Positions 16,914-27,398 of a DNA stretch of 64,000 bases are shown one piece after another (within the stretch, counting starts at the first letter, position 1; every line of letters starts with the position of its first letter). The notes under the pieces are model-generated. The model made no database searches, had not been told where the DNA came from, and saw nothing but the letters and a program-made list of their open reading frames with translations. The stretch is taken from NCBI RefSeq assembly GCF_900115015.1, contig NZ_FOUZ01000003.1:186001-250000 (forward strand). Reading direction: 5' to 3'. A program made the position numbers and the translations under genes. The DNA comes from Algoriella xinjiangensis. Lineage in GTDB: Bacteria > Bacteroidota > Bacteroidia > Flavobacteriales > Weeksellaceae.

Positions 16914-18149
16914 ATGGACAATCTTGCATTAATCGAGTCTTTTGGAGATTTTAAAGACGATAAGAATATCGACCGTATTACACTTATGGCTATCCTAGAA
17001 GAAGCCTTAAAAAGTGTATTGAAAAAGAAATATGGTTCTGATGATAACTTTGACATTATTGTAAATCCTGACAAAGGAGATTTAGAAATTTGGCATAACC
17101 GTATTGTTGTAGAAGACGGTTTTTCTGAAGACGATGCAACAGATATCGAATTAGCTGAAGCACGTAAAATTGAACCAGATTTTGAAGTAGGTGAAGAAGT
17201 TTCGGAAAAAATTCCGATCGAAGCATTAGGTCGTCGTGCCATTTTAACTTTACGCCAAACATTGGTTTCTAAAGTTATGGAGCATGATAACTCTAACTTA
17301 TACGAAAAATTTAAAGGATTAATAGGAGAAGTTATTTCAGGAGAAATTCACTATGTACGTCACAAACACGTGATAATCATGGATGATGATCAAAACGAAA
17401 TGATTTTACCAAAAGAAAATCAAATACCATCAGATTTTTTCAGAAAAGGAGAAACATTGCGTGCAATTGTTGATGATGTAAAATTAAGAGGCGCAAAACC
17501 TCAAATTATTTTATCAAGAACATCACCAAAATTCTTAGAGAAATTATTTGAACAAGAAATTCCAGAAATTTTAGACGGATTAATTACAATCAAAAATGTA
17601 GTTCGTATCCCTGGAGATAAAGCAAAAGTTGCAGTAGAATCTTACGACGATCGTATTGATCCTGTAGGAGCTTGTGTTGGTATGAAAGGTTCTCGTATTC
17701 ACTCAATCGTTCGCGAATTACGCAACGAGAATATCGATGTAATCAATTATACAAGCAACCAAAGTTTATATATACAACGTGCATTAAGCCCAGCTAAAAT
17801 CGCAAATATAGAGATTGACGAAGAGCGTAACAAAGCGTTAGTACATGTAAATGCAGACGAAGTTTCTAAAGCAATTGGTAAAGGAGGTTATAACGTACGT
17901 TTAGCTTCTAAACTTGTTGGAATGGAAATTGATATTTTTAGAGAAGGAGTACAAGATGAAGATGTAGAGTTAAGAGAATTCTCTGACGAAATCGATTCTT
18001 GGGTAATTGACGCATTTAGCGCCATAGGATTAGATACTGCAAAAAGTATTTTAGAACAAGACGTAGATGACTTAGTAAAACGAACTGACCTAGAAGAGGA
18101 AACAATTTTAGACGTAATTCGTGTGTTAAAAGAAGAGTTTGAAGATTAA
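16914..18149 (+). CDS. nusA: transcription termination/antitermination protein NusA
   Basis: This 411-residue protein has the NusA order: an N-terminal RNA polymerase-binding domain (about 1-120), an S1 domain (about 130-200), and KH domains (about 220-345, with PVGACVGMKGSRI and SKAIGKGGYNVRLA). It ends with a short C-terminal segment of roughly 60 residues. It lacks the pair of acidic repeats found in E. coli NusA, as is usual in this phylum. NusA modulates pausing, termination and antitermination, including rRNA synthesis. It is the second gene of the operon. Confidence 0.97.
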   Translation: MDNLALIESFGDFKDDKNIDRITLMAILEEALKSVLKKKYGSDDNFDIIVNPDKGDLEIWHNRIVVEDGFSEDDATDIELAEARKIEPDFEVGEEVSEKIPIEALGRRAILTLRQTLVSKVMEHDNSNLYEKFKGLIGEVISGEIHYVRHKHVIIMDDDQNEMILPKENQIPSDFFRKGETLRAIVDDVKLRGAKPQIILSRTSPKFLEKLFEQEIPEILDGLITIKNVVRIPGDKAKVAVESYDDRIDPVGACVGMKGSRIHSIVRELRNENIDVINYTSNQSLYIQRALSPAKIANIEIDEERNKALVHVNADEVSKAIGKGGYNVRLASKLVGMEIDIFREGVQDEDVELREFSDEIDSWVIDAFSAIGLDTAKSILEQDVDDLVKRTDLEEETILDVIRVLKEEFED

Positions 18150-18175
18150 TTCATTCTCAAGTCATAAACAATTTG

Positions 18176-18183
18176 TAAATTTG
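18176..18183 (+). promoter_or_regulatory. possible internal -7 box before infB
   Basis: TAAATTTG in the 68-base nusA-infB gap matches TAnnTTTG exactly and lies 34 bases before the infB ATG. No -33 element is found at the usual distance. It may give extra infB transcription apart from the operon promoter. Confidence 0.35.
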
Positions 18184-18217
18184 CAAAACATTATATAAAA
18201 TAAGAGATTAGTTTCAT

Positions 18218-21200
18218 ATGCCGGAAATAAGATTAAGTAAAGTATTAAAAGAATTAAATATATCAATAGATAGAGCTGTTGATTTTTTAGAAGCCAAAGG
18301 TCAAACTGTAGAAAAAAACCCAAACTCTAAAATCGATGTGCCAACTTATGATATTTTAGTTAATGAGTTCCGGTCTGATGCGAAACAAAAGCAAGCTTCC
18401 GGTGAAGTAGTCATTAACAAAATTTCTGATATCAAAGCAGCAGAAAAGAAAGAAGCAGACGCAAAAGCGGCAGCCGAAAAACCTGTTGTAATAGAGAAAC
18501 CTACACCTACAGAAAAAACTGTAGTTGCAGAAAAACCAGAAATTACACAAACGACTAAAGTTGAATTGGAAGGTCCTAAAACTGTTGGTAAAATAGATTT
18601 AGATGCTTTAAAACCAAAAGCAAAGCAAGAAAAAGCTGTAGCTAAGGAAGAAGTGAAAAAAGAAGAAATCAAGAAAGAGGAAACTCCAGCTCCAAAAGCT
18701 GAAGAAAAACCGAAAGAAGCACCAGTGGAAACAAAAGGTCCTAAAGTGATTAAGGTAATTGATCTTGATAAAATAAATAATACGGGTAAACCTAAAAAGC
18801 AAGATTCTCCAGCTCCTAAAAAAGAGCAAGCAGAACCTAAAAAGGCGGAAACACCAAAGGTGGAAGTTAAAAAAGAGGTGAAGAAAGAAGAACCTAAAAA
18901 GGTGGAAGAGGTTAAAAAACCTGAAATTAAATCGGAAGCGAAGCCTGAAGTGAAGAAAGAAGAAATTGAAGAAGTAGCGCCTGAATCTCAAAAAATTGAG
19001 ACCGTTTATACAAAATTAGATGGACCTAATTTTACAGGAACAAAAATTGACTTATCAAAATTTGATAAGAAAAAACCTGAAGATAAAAAAGGGAACCAAA
19101 AAGGTGGGAATAGTGCAGCTGACAAAAAGAAGCGCAAGCGTATTCAGAAAAACGTTAAACCAGAAGATGTAGCAAAAACTGGCGATAACGCAAACAATAA
19201 CAACCGTCAAGGTGGTAATACAAATCACCAAGGTGGTAACAACAACCGTCAAGGAGGAAACACAAATCACCAAGGAGGTAATAACAATAACCGTCAAGGT
19301 GGTGGAGCAGGTGCTGGTAATAACAGACCTGGAGGAAACAATAGACCTGGAGGAGCAAATAACAATCGCCCAGGAACAGGAAACAATCGTCCAATAACAA
19401 ACTACAGAGGTGGACAACGTGTACCTCCAGCAGAACTTTCTGACGAAGATGTTAAAAAACAAATTAAAGACACTTTAGACAAACTTACTAACAAAGGTAA
19501 GGGAGCAAAAGGTGCAAAACATAGAAGAGATAAACGTAAAGAACGTCGTGAATATGCTGAATTAGAGCAAGAAGCGATCGACAGAGACAAAACATTACAA
19601 GTAACAGAATTTGTAACAGTTAACGAATTAGCTTCGTTAATGGACGTTTCTGTAACAGAAATTATTTCTGCTTGTATGTCTTTAGGAATCATGGTTACCA
19701 TGAACCAACGTTTAGAAGCTGATACGATTCAATTAGTAGCAGATGATTTCGGATTTGAAGCGAAATTCTCTAATGCAGAAGAAGAAATTTCTACAGAAGA
19801 AGAAGAAATCGATGCAGAAGAAGATTTAGTAACTCGTGCACCAATCGTAACGGTTATGGGACACGTAGATCACGGTAAAACATCGTTATTAGATTATGTA
19901 CGTAAAGCAAACGTAATTGCTGGTGAATCTGGTGGTATTACACAACATATTGGTGCGTACAACGTAACTTTACCTAGTGGAAAACGTGTAGCGTTTTTAG
20001 ATACTCCTGGTCACGAGGCCTTTACAGCGATGCGTGCTCGTGGAGCTCAAGTAACAGATATTGCAATTATCGTTATTGCGGCGGATGATCAAATCATGCC
20101 ACAAACACGAGAAGCAATTTCTCACGCTCAAGCAGCCGGAGTACCAATGGTATTCGCAATCAATAAAATTGATAAACAAGGTGCTAATCCAGAAAAAGTA
20201 AAAGAGCAATTAGCTCAAATGAATATCTTGGTAGAAGATTGGGGTGGAACATACCAATCTCAAGAAATTTCAGCTAAATCTGGTTTAGGAGTTGAAGATT
20301 TATTAGAAAAAGTATTATTAGAAGCTGAAGTATTAGACCTTAAAGCTAATCCAAACCGTAAAGCATCTGGTACAGTTGTAGAAGCTGCATTAGATAAAGG
20401 ACGTGGATATGTATCTACAATTATTGTACAAACAGGAACTTTAAGCATTGGAGATTATGTATTAGCAGGATCTCACCACGGTAAAGTACGTGCAATGTTA
20501 GACGAACGTGGTAAAAATGTACTAAAAGCAGGTCCATCTACACCAGTTACAGTTTTAGGTTTAGACGGTGCACCAGCAGCAGGTGATAAGTTTAAAGTAT
20601 ACGAAGACGAACGTGAAGCGAAACAAATTGCATCTCGTAGAGATCAATTACAACGCGAGCAAACTATTCGTACACAGAAACACATTACGCTTGATGAGAT
20701 TGGACGTCGTATTGCTTTAGGTGACTTTAAAGAGTTAAATATTATCTTGAAAGGAGATGTGGATGGTTCTGTTGAAGCATTAACAGATTCATTACAAAAA
20801 CTTTCTACAGAAGAAATCATCGTTAATATCTTACATAAAGGTGTTGGACAAATTACAGAATCTGACGTATTATTAGCTTCTGCTTCTGATGCAATTATTA
20901 TCGGATTTAACGTTCGTCCAGGTGTTTCTGCTCGTGAAATCGCAGATAAAGAAGAAGTAGAAATCAGAACTTACTCGATTATCTACGCTGCTATCGACGA
21001 AATCAAAGAAGCGATGGAAGGTATGTTATCTCCAGAGTTAAAAGAGCAAGTTACAGGTAATATCGAAGTTCGTGAAACATTTAAAGTAACGAAAGTTGGA
21101 ACAATTGCTGGATGTATGGTTATTGATGGTAAAGTTTACAGAAACTCTAGTATCCGTATCATTCGTGATGGTGTAGTTATTCACGAAGGTGAATTAGCTT

Positions 21201-21343
21201 CATTGAAACGTTTCAAAGATGACGTAAAAGAAGTTGCTAAAGGTTATGAATGTGGTTTAAACATCAAAAACTTTAATGACATCAAAGAATATGACATCAT
21301 CGAAGCTTACGAAACAGTAGAAGTTAAAAAGAAATTAAAGTAA
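18218..21343 (+). CDS. infB: translation initiation factor IF-2
   Basis: This is a long form of IF-2 (1,041 residues). An N-terminal IF2_N domain is followed by a highly charged Lys/Glu/Pro region (about 60-310), an Asn/Gly/Arg-rich repeat (about 320-395), and a second IF2_N-like domain (about 460-510). The GTPase core has G1 GHVDHGKT (548-555), G3 DTPGH (595-599) and NKID (649-652), and the C-terminal domains follow. IF-2 delivers initiator fMet-tRNA to the 30S subunit and promotes subunit joining. The linker is low in complexity but stays in frame, so it is real. A strong terminator follows, making infB the end of the operon. Confidence 0.97.
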   Translation: MPEIRLSKVLKELNISIDRAVDFLEAKGQTVEKNPNSKIDVPTYDILVNEFRSDAKQKQASGEVVINKISDIKAAEKKEADAKAAAEKPVVIEKPTPTEKTVVAEKPEITQTTKVELEGPKTVGKIDLDALKPKAKQEKAVAKEEVKKEEIKKEETPAPKAEEKPKEAPVETKGPKVIKVIDLDKINNTGKPKKQDSPAPKKEQAEPKKAETPKVEVKKEVKKEEPKKVEEVKKPEIKSEAKPEVKKEEIEEVAPESQKIETVYTKLDGPNFTGTKIDLSKFDKKKPEDKKGNQKGGNSAADKKKRKRIQKNVKPEDVAKTGDNANNNNRQGGNTNHQGGNNNRQGGNTNHQGGNNNNRQGGGAGAGNNRPGGNNRPGGANNNRPGTGNNRPITNYRGGQRVPPAELSDEDVKKQIKDTLDKLTNKGKGAKGAKHRRDKRKERREYAELEQEAIDRDKTLQVTEFVTVNELASLMDVSVTEIISACMSLGIMVTMNQRLEADTIQLVADDFGFEAKFSNAEEEISTEEEEIDAEEDLVTRAPIVTVMGHVDHGKTSLLDYVRKANVIAGESGGITQHIGAYNVTLPSGKRVAFLDTPGHEAFTAMRARGAQVTDIAIIVIAADDQIMPQTREAISHAQAAGVPMVFAINKIDKQGANPEKVKEQLAQMNILVEDWGGTYQSQEISAKSGLGVEDLLEKVLLEAEVLDLKANPNRKASGTVVEAALDKGRGYVSTIIVQTGTLSIGDYVLAGSHHGKVRAMLDERGKNVLKAGPSTPVTVLGLDGAPAAGDKFKVYEDEREAKQIASRRDQLQREQTIRTQKHITLDEIGRRIALGDFKELNIILKGDVDGSVEALTDSLQKLSTEEIIVNILHKGVGQITESDVLLASASDAIIIGFNVRPGVSAREIADKEEVEIRTYSIIYAAIDEIKEAMEGMLSPELKEQVTGNIEVRETFKVTKVGTIAGCMVIDGKVYRNSSIRIIRDGVVIHEGELASLKRFKDDVKEVAKGYECGLNIKNFNDIKEYDIIEAYETVEVKKKLK
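19202..19303 (+). repeat. in-frame tandem repeat in infB
   Basis: The unit starting AACCGTCAAGG recurs at 19202, 19244 and 19289, so the spacing is 42 and then 45 bases. It encodes [12 protein letters not shown] and NN-type blocks. The extra 3 bases add one Asn. The repeat lies in the disordered linker of IF-2. Confidence 0.9.
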
Positions 21344-21362
21344 ATCTAATTTCATATCATAT

Positions 21363-21391
21363 AAAAGGGACTCAATTGAGTCCCTTTTTTT
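21363..21391 (+). terminator. terminator of the rimP-nusA-infB operon
   Basis: The stem AAAAGGGACTCA/TGAGTCCCTTTT is perfect, has almost no loop, and is followed by a T-run. It lies 20 bases after the infB stop. Confidence 0.93.
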
Positions 21392-21514
21392 GTGAATAAT
21401 AATTTGTATAGTTTTATATTGTATGAAAAGTATTCTAATAAATTAATTAAATACAGAATACAATTCTAATTTAACATTATTTTAAAGTTTTGTTTTAGTT
21501 TATTCAATTAAGAC

Positions 21515-21546
21515 TTGGTTTATAATCTATAAAGTCTATAAATTTG
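21515..21546 (+). promoter_or_regulatory. promoter for the TonB receptor gene
   Basis: TTG at 21515-21517, a 21-base spacer and TAAATTTG at 21539-21546 match the Bacteroidota consensus. The box ends 20 bases before the ATG. Confidence 0.75.
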
Positions 21547-21566
21547 CTAGACTTTAAGATAATGAT

Positions 21567-24359
21567 ATGATAAAAAATAAATACACTCTCAATAAACTAT
21601 TTTTATTAGCCAGTTTGTTTGGCGGTTCGGTATTATTTGCACAACAAGTAAAAGTGCATGGTATTGTAGAAGACGCCAATGGTCCAATAGCCAATGCAAC
21701 GGTTAATGTAAAAGGAACAGCAATTAATACAACAACGGATGCAAACGGATTTTACGAAGTTTTAGTAAATCCAGGAAATTATAATATTGTCGTAACAAAA
21801 GTCGGAGAGCCAACAAATGAGCAAACGGTTACAATTATAGATGAACAAGAAGTTGATTTAGATTTCTTTTTGAATCAAACAGATCTTAGCGAAGTGGTTT
21901 TGATTGGTTCGCGAAGTATTGGGCGTACGCAGTTAGATTCTTCAACACCGGTCGATGTAATTGATATCAAAGAAGTGACAAAAGATGTTGGTCAGGTTTC
22001 ATTAAACCAGATTTTAAACTACGTTGCACCTTCTTTCAGCTCAAATACGCAAGTTATTTCAGATGGTACAGATCATATCGATCCAGCATCGTTAAGAGGT
22101 CTTGGTCCAGATCAAGTTTTGGTTTTGATTAATGGAAAACGTCGTCATACAACGTCTTTAATCAATATTAATGGTTCTTTTGGTAAAGGTTCTGTGGGTA
22201 CAGATTTAAATGCGATTCCAACTTCGGCAATCAAACGTATCGAGATTTTGCGCGATGGTGCAGCGGCGCAATATGGTTCGGATGCGATTGCAGGTGTTAT
22301 CAACATTGTGTTAGATGATTCGACTGATAAAGTAAGAGCAAATATTACGTATGGCGGAAATCTTTCGCGTAATGCAGAAGATAATTTTGATGGCGAAACT
22401 TTTCAAGCAAATGTAAATTATGGAGTAAAAGTTGGCGACAAAGGTGGTTTTGTAAACTTATCTGGATCGTACGATAAACGTCAACCTTTTAATCGTCAAA
22501 AAGAATTTACAGGAACAATTTTTTCTGATTATAATCGACCAGATTTATACCCAAATCCAACTGGAGTAGATATTACAGATGCCGAATTACAACGTCGTGG
22601 CGAAACTCGTGGCGATTATGTTTCGCGTATCGGACAATCTAAAAACGAAGGTGGAGCAATCTTTTTAAATTCACTTTTTCCAGTTTCAGATAAAACAGAA
22701 ATTTATGCTTTTGGAGGTTTAAATTATCGTTTGGGAGAGTCGGCGGCTTTTCGTCGTCAACCAGCGCAATTAAATCAAAATGTTGCAACTATTTTTCCAA
22801 ATGGTTATATGCCTTTAATCGAAACGAATAATTACGATCGTTCTTTAGCCGCGGGTATCCGAAGCGAAATTGGCGATTGGAAAGTTGATTTTTCAAATAC
22901 TTACGGTAACAATACAATTGATTTTGGCGTTAAAAATACAGTCAATGCCTCTATGTTAGATTCTTCTCCAACTTCTTTCGAAGCTGGTGGATATCGATTC
23001 ACTCAAAATACAACCAACCTAGATTTTTCTCGTTATTTTGATAATGCATTAGCAGGGATTAATGTTGCTTTTGGAGCAGAATTTCGTTACGAAAACTATA
23101 AAATTGTAGCAGGCGAAGAATCGTCTTATACAAATTATGGTAAAGTTCGTCAGATAGGTGTTGGTACAAATGGACAGCCAATTTATGTTCCGGATTTTAA
23201 TGGAAATATCAACACATTATTTGCTGCAAATGGTTCTGCTTTTGCAGGCGGAGCACAAGCTTTTCCTGGATTTTTACCCGCTAATGAAGTAGATGCAAGC
23301 AGACATTCTGTTGCAGCTTATTTGGATACAGAATTTAATTTTACCAAAAATTGGTTAGTTGCAGCAGCAGTTCGTTACGAAGATTATTCAGATTTTGGCT
23401 CAACGTTGAATGGTAAATTATCAACACGATATAAATTAGGAAACTATGTGTTAAGAGCCGCTGCAAGTACAGGATTTAGAGCGCCATCTTTACATCAAAT
23501 GTATTTTAGTGCTACATCAAGTTTATTTTTAGATGGCTCAATTTCTAATTCAGGAACATTTACAAATGATAGCCGTGCAGCAAAATTATTAGGAATACCA
23601 GAATTGAACGAAGAAAAATCAAAAAGTGTTTCGGCTGGTTTTACTGCAAATTGGGGAAAATTTAAGTTAAGTGTAGATGGTTATTTCATCCGAATTGATG
23701 ATCGCATCATTTATACAGGAACTTTTACAGGTAGCAATGCAACAAATGCGACAACGCAAGACAAAGAAATTTACGAATTGTTGCAACAAGCAAACGCAAC
23801 TTCTGCACGTTTTTTTGCAAACGCAATTGATACCGAAACCAAAGGTATAGATGTCGTTTTAACGTATCAAGAAAAGTTTGGTTTAGGGAAATTGAGAGCA
23901 GATTTATCAGCAACTTTCAATAAAACAAATGTTGTTGGCGATGTACATGCGTCAGATTTACTAAAAGGAAAAGAAGCAACTTATTTTGATCGTTCTAGTC
24001 GTATTTACCTAGAATCGGCGGTTCCGCGTACAAAAGTTAATTTATCGTTGAATTATAGTTTAGATAAATGGAACGTGTATTTACGAAACGTGTATTTTGG
24101 AGAAGTTGATGGTGCAACAAATAATTTGGCAGATGCGCAGACTTTTGGTGGAAAAGTAATCACAGATTTAAGTTTTGGTTATGCCGTTAACAAAAATATC
24201 TCAGTAACTATTGGTGCAAATAATTTGTTAGATATTTATCCTGATAAAACAAATGTTGGTAGTTTACGTGGTGCAGGATATTTCTTGTATTCAAGAACTG
24301 GGCAACAATTTGGTACAGGCGGACGATTTGCATTTGCACGTTTAGCTTTAAGTTTATAA
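21567..24359 (+). CDS. TonB-dependent receptor with carboxypeptidase-like N-domain
   Basis: This 930-residue outer membrane receptor has a signal peptide (to about residue 25), a carboxypeptidase-regulatory-like domain (about 28-105) and a plug domain (about 115-250). In the plug, SLRGLGPDQVLVLINGKRRHTTS and ILRDGAAAQYGSDAIAGVINI are typical. A beta barrel follows, ending in FAFARLALSL. Receptors of this type take up substrates such as metal chelates or small organic molecules with TonB energy; nothing here fixes the substrate. There is no SusD partner next to it, and a separate promoter drives it, so it works alone. Confidence 0.9.
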   Translation: MIKNKYTLNKLFLLASLFGGSVLFAQQVKVHGIVEDANGPIANATVNVKGTAINTTTDANGFYEVLVNPGNYNIVVTKVGEPTNEQTVTIIDEQEVDLDFFLNQTDLSEVVLIGSRSIGRTQLDSSTPVDVIDIKEVTKDVGQVSLNQILNYVAPSFSSNTQVISDGTDHIDPASLRGLGPDQVLVLINGKRRHTTSLININGSFGKGSVGTDLNAIPTSAIKRIEILRDGAAAQYGSDAIAGVINIVLDDSTDKVRANITYGGNLSRNAEDNFDGETFQANVNYGVKVGDKGGFVNLSGSYDKRQPFNRQKEFTGTIFSDYNRPDLYPNPTGVDITDAELQRRGETRGDYVSRIGQSKNEGGAIFLNSLFPVSDKTEIYAFGGLNYRLGESAAFRRQPAQLNQNVATIFPNGYMPLIETNNYDRSLAAGIRSEIGDWKVDFSNTYGNNTIDFGVKNTVNASMLDSSPTSFEAGGYRFTQNTTNLDFSRYFDNALAGINVAFGAEFRYENYKIVAGEESSYTNYGKVRQIGVGTNGQPIYVPDFNGNINTLFAANGSAFAGGAQAFPGFLPANEVDASRHSVAAYLDTEFNFTKNWLVAAAVRYEDYSDFGSTLNGKLSTRYKLGNYVLRAAASTGFRAPSLHQMYFSATSSLFLDGSISNSGTFTNDSRAAKLLGIPELNEEKSKSVSAGFTANWGKFKLSVDGYFIRIDDRIIYTGTFTGSNATNATTQDKEIYELLQQANATSARFFANAIDTETKGIDVVLTYQEKFGLGKLRADLSATFNKTNVVGDVHASDLLKGKEATYFDRSSRIYLESAVPRTKVNLSLNYSLDKWNVYLRNVYFGEVDGATNNLADAQTFGGKVITDLSFGYAVNKNISVTIGANNLLDIYPDKTNVGSLRGAGYFLYSRTGQQFGTGGRFAFARLALSL

Positions 24360-24380
24360 AATCTATTGTTTTTAATTTTT

Positions 24381-24412
24381 ACCAAACCCTTATCAATTGA
24401 TAAAGGTTTGGT
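24381..24412. terminator. hairpin between the TonB receptor and ggt
   Basis: The arms ACCAAACCCTTATCA and TGATAAAGGTTTGGT pair with a single C/A mismatch. The left flank is TTTTTA, and AATTTTG follows on the right. It probably ends the receptor transcript. TAATTTTG at 24412-24419 directly after it matches the -7 consensus and may belong to the ggt promoter. Confidence 0.7.
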
Positions 24413-24438
24413 AATTTTGTTTTAAATCAAAAATATTC

Positions 24439-26106
24439 ATGAAAAAATATTCATTATTTATACTCACATTTTTTACGGTTTTAAGTGGTTTTGCACAAGA
24501 ATCGTTTAAAAATGGAATGGTGGTTACGGCTCATCCCGAAGCTTCAAAAGTCGGAATTGATATTCTAAAAAAAGGTGGAAATGCAATTGATGCTTCAATC
24601 GCTGTACAGTTTGCTTTGGCGGTTGTTTATCCAAATGCGGGTAATATTGGCGGCGGCGGATTTTTAGTTTACCGCGATGCAAAAGGAAATACAGATGCAT
24701 TAGATTTTAGAGAAAAAGCACCGCTTAATGCAAAAGAAGATATGTATTGGGACAAAGATGGTAATGCAATTACAGATCTTAGTTTGTACGGACAATTGGC
24801 TGCAGGTGTACCAGGAACAGTGGATGGAATGGTAAAAGCACACGAAAAATATGGTAAATTAAGTTGGAAAGAGTTGGTGGCGCCTGCAATTAATTTAGCA
24901 CAAAAAGGGTTTAAAATTACCAAACAACAAGCCAGCGAATTAACAAATAAACACAACGATTTTGTACGATTAAATGCTAAAACAAATGCATTAACGTCAA
25001 AAGTTAATTGGGTTGAAGGTGATTTATTGATTCAAGCAGATTTAGCAAAAACACTAAAATTAATTCAGCAAAAAGGTCGTAAAGGATTTTACGAAGGAAA
25101 AACGGCTGATTTAATTGTAAAAGAAATGAATCGTGGAAACGGAATTATTTCGAAGAAAGATTTAGCAGATTATCATTCGGTTTGGCGAACGCCAGTTTCG
25201 GGATTGTACAAAGGCTATAAAATTATTTCGATGCCGCCGCCTTCAAGTGGAGGAATTGCGCTGATTTCTTTGTTTCAGTCAGTAGAAGATTATCCGTTAA
25301 ACAAATGGGGTTTTCAATCAGAAAAAAGTATTCAAACAATTGTAGAAGCAGAACGTCGTGTGTATGCAGATCGCGCAGAACATTTGGGCGATCCAGATTT
25401 TGTGAAAGTTCCGCAAGCACAATTATTGAATAAAACTTATAATGTAAACCGAATGAAAGATTTTTCGTTTGATAAAGCAACACCAAGTTCGTCAATCAAA
25501 GCAGGAGAAATTATAGGAAAAGAATCGATGGAAACAACACATTATGTGATTGTGGACAAAGACGGAAATGCAGCTTCGGTTACAACAACGTTAAACGGTT
25601 CGTACGGTTCTTTGGTTGTTGTAAATGATGCAGGTTTTTTATTGAATAATGAAATGGATGATTTTTCTGTAAAACCAGGAACGCCAAATATGTACGGTTT
25701 AGTTGGTGGAAAAGCCAATGCAATTGAGCCTTCTAAACGAATGTTAAGCTCTATGACACCTTCAATTTTAGAGAAAGATGGTAAATTGTTTATGGTTGTC
25801 GGTACGCCAGGAGGTTCTACAATTATAACATCGGTTTTTCAAACTATTTTGAATGTGATTGATTTTAATATGACGATGCAAGAAGCGGTTGCAGCACCTC
25901 GTTTTCATCATCAATGGTTGCCAGATCAAGTGGATTATGAACCAAAAGCAATCTCGACAAATGTGCGCGAAGCTTTGCAGCAAAAAGGCTATAATTTGAA
26001 AGAACGTAAGCCTTATGGACGAGTAGATGGAATTTTAGTAAATCCAGATAAAACCTATCAAGGTGGTGCAGATCCGCGAGGAGATGATACAATTGTAGGA
26101 TATTAA
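24439..26106 (+). CDS. ggt: gamma-glutamyltransferase
   Basis: This secreted, self-processing enzyme (555 residues) has a signal peptide ending near SGFAQE. The catalytic nucleophile that starts the small subunit is the first Thr of TTHYVIVD (T366). Other family motifs are GNAIDASIAVQFAL, GNIGGGGFLVYRD, PPPSSGGIALISLFQ, and MTPSILEKDGKLFMVVGTPGGSTIITSV. It hydrolyses or transfers the gamma-glutamyl group of glutathione and related peptides in the periplasm, so that the cell can use the amino acids. It stands alone between two hairpins. Confidence 0.96.
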   Translation: MKKYSLFILTFFTVLSGFAQESFKNGMVVTAHPEASKVGIDILKKGGNAIDASIAVQFALAVVYPNAGNIGGGGFLVYRDAKGNTDALDFREKAPLNAKEDMYWDKDGNAITDLSLYGQLAAGVPGTVDGMVKAHEKYGKLSWKELVAPAINLAQKGFKITKQQASELTNKHNDFVRLNAKTNALTSKVNWVEGDLLIQADLAKTLKLIQQKGRKGFYEGKTADLIVKEMNRGNGIISKKDLADYHSVWRTPVSGLYKGYKIISMPPPSSGGIALISLFQSVEDYPLNKWGFQSEKSIQTIVEAERRVYADRAEHLGDPDFVKVPQAQLLNKTYNVNRMKDFSFDKATPSSSIKAGEIIGKESMETTHYVIVDKDGNAASVTTTLNGSYGSLVVVNDAGFLLNNEMDDFSVKPGTPNMYGLVGGKANAIEPSKRMLSSMTPSILEKDGKLFMVVGTPGGSTIITSVFQTILNVIDFNMTMQEAVAAPRFHHQWLPDQVDYEPKAISTNVREALQQKGYNLKERKPYGRVDGILVNPDKTYQGGADPRGDDTIVGY

Positions 26107-26111
26107 ATAAC

Positions 26112-26141
26112 AAAAAAGGCAATCAATTGATTGCCTTTTTT
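26112..26141. terminator. bidirectional intrinsic terminator
   Basis: The stem AAAAGGCAATCA/TGATTGCCTTTT is perfect and has A- and T-runs on the flanks. It serves ggt on the plus strand and the acetyltransferase gene on the minus strand, whose stop it touches. Confidence 0.93.
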
Positions 26142-26422
26142 TATGATAATACGTCTCTTATTTCTGGATCTTTTTCGAATTGTGCTTTTGCAAAAGGACA
26201 CAATGGTATAACTTTTACATTATCTTTTCTTGCCCAATCAACCAATTGGATTAATAAATTTTTTCCGACTCCTTGTCCACCATAAGCTTCATCAACTTCT
26301 GTATGGTCAATAATTATTTTGTCTGCTCCAGCCCAAACATAAGCCATTTCTCCAGCTCTTTTATCGCCATCAACTGCAACAAAAGCACCGTTTTTTTTGT
26401 CATCAATTTGTTTAATTTCCAT
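26141..26422 (-). CDS. small GNAT-like N-acetyltransferase (YjdJ type)
   Basis: This 93-residue protein is the size of the short GNAT group that includes E. coli YjdJ. The acetyl-CoA-binding motif appears as YGGQGVGK (47-54), followed by a helix and VIPLCPFAKAQFEKDPE, which is characteristic of the group. The natural substrate is unknown. It lies 27 bases after the pirin gene and is probably cotranscribed with it. Confidence 0.9.
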   Translation of the reverse strand: MEIKQIDDKKNGAFVAVDGDKRAGEMAYVWAGADKIIIDHTEVDEAYGGQGVGKNLLIQLVDWARKDNVKVIPLCPFAKAQFEKDPEIRDVLS

Positions 26423-26449
26423 CTTGTTTTTTTATTTATAGTTGAATGA

Positions 26450-27322
26450 TTAGTTTTCTAATGTACCAAATTTCCCGTTATTGAAATCATCAAAAGCGGC
26501 GCGAATTTCGTCTTGTGTATTCATCACAAAAGGTCCATAAGAAGCAATTGGTTCGTTAAGAGGTTCTCCACTCAAAATTAATACCACACTATTTCCTGTT
26601 GCTTCAATCTCAAAATTTTCTCCTTCGTTTGCAAAAAGTAATAAATGATCTGTAGGTACAATTTCTTCGTTATTTACCTTTATTTCACCTTCAATCACTA
26701 ATAAAGCCGTGTTGTAATGAGCAGGAAAATTAAAGCTAGCTTTTCCACCACTAGTCAATTTTGCATTCAACATATTAACAGGCGAAAATGTAGAAGCTGC
26801 ACCTTTTGTTTGATTATATTCTCCAGCAATAACTTCTATCGTTCCGTTTTCTACTTCAACAGTCGGTATATTTTTATGCTCGATTGCTTGATATTTTGGC
26901 GCACTCATTTTATCCTTTGCAGGTAAATTTATCCAAAGCTGAACCATTTGAAAGATTCCTCCTTTTTTATAAAATTCTTCTGCATGATACTCTTTGTGTA
27001 AAACTCCCGAAGCGGCAGTCATCCATTGCACATCACCTTGGTGAATTGTTCCGCCACCACCAGCGCTATCATGATGTGAAACACTGCCTTGGTACGCAAT
27101 AGTTACGGTTTCGAAACCACGATGCGGATGCACGCCAACACCTTTTGGAATGTCAGTTGCAGGAAAATTAAATTTTGAATTATAATCTAACATAATAAAT
27201 GGATCCATTCTTTTCATGTCTAAATGAAATCCACTTGGAATGAAGTTGTGAACTCTAAAGCCATCACCTACAAAGTGTGGTTCTTTTGGCGCAACGACTA
27301 TTTCTATTTTTTTTGTGTTCAT
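26450..27322 (-). CDS. pirin family protein
   Basis: This 290-residue bicupin protein has the pirin N-terminal metal-site motifs HPHRGFETVTIAYQG and the following H-rich segment HHDSAGGGGTIHQGDVQWMTAASGVLHKEY. The C-terminal cupin includes LNEPIASYGPFVMN. Metal-binding His residues of the family are present. Bacterial pirins include quercetin dioxygenase-like enzymes and redox sensors; the role here is not known. It heads a two-gene minus-strand unit with the GNAT gene. A CAAATTTA (minus TAAATTTG) at 27343-27350 is a likely -7 box, placed before the repeat array. Confidence 0.93.
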   Translation of the reverse strand: MNTKKIEIVVAPKEPHFVGDGFRVHNFIPSGFHLDMKRMDPFIMLDYNSKFNFPATDIPKGVGVHPHRGFETVTIAYQGSVSHHDSAGGGGTIHQGDVQWMTAASGVLHKEYHAEEFYKKGGIFQMVQLWINLPAKDKMSAPKYQAIEHKNIPTVEVENGTIEVIAGEYNQTKGAASTFSPVNMLNAKLTSGGKASFNFPAHYNTALLVIEGEIKVNNEEIVPTDHLLLFANEGENFEIEATGNSVVLILSGEPLNEPIASYGPFVMNTQDEIRAAFDDFNNGKFGTLEN

Positions 27323-27398
27323 AATGGTATGATTTATTTACACAAATTTACAAGGAGCTAAAACCAATAATCTTGATGTAAGGTAATTAGTTTTATGC

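Noticed and set aside
18608-18991. Long minus-strand open frames within infB
   Set aside because: They come from the Lys/Glu-rich linker read backwards (Phe/Leu-rich translation) and have no promoter or start context.
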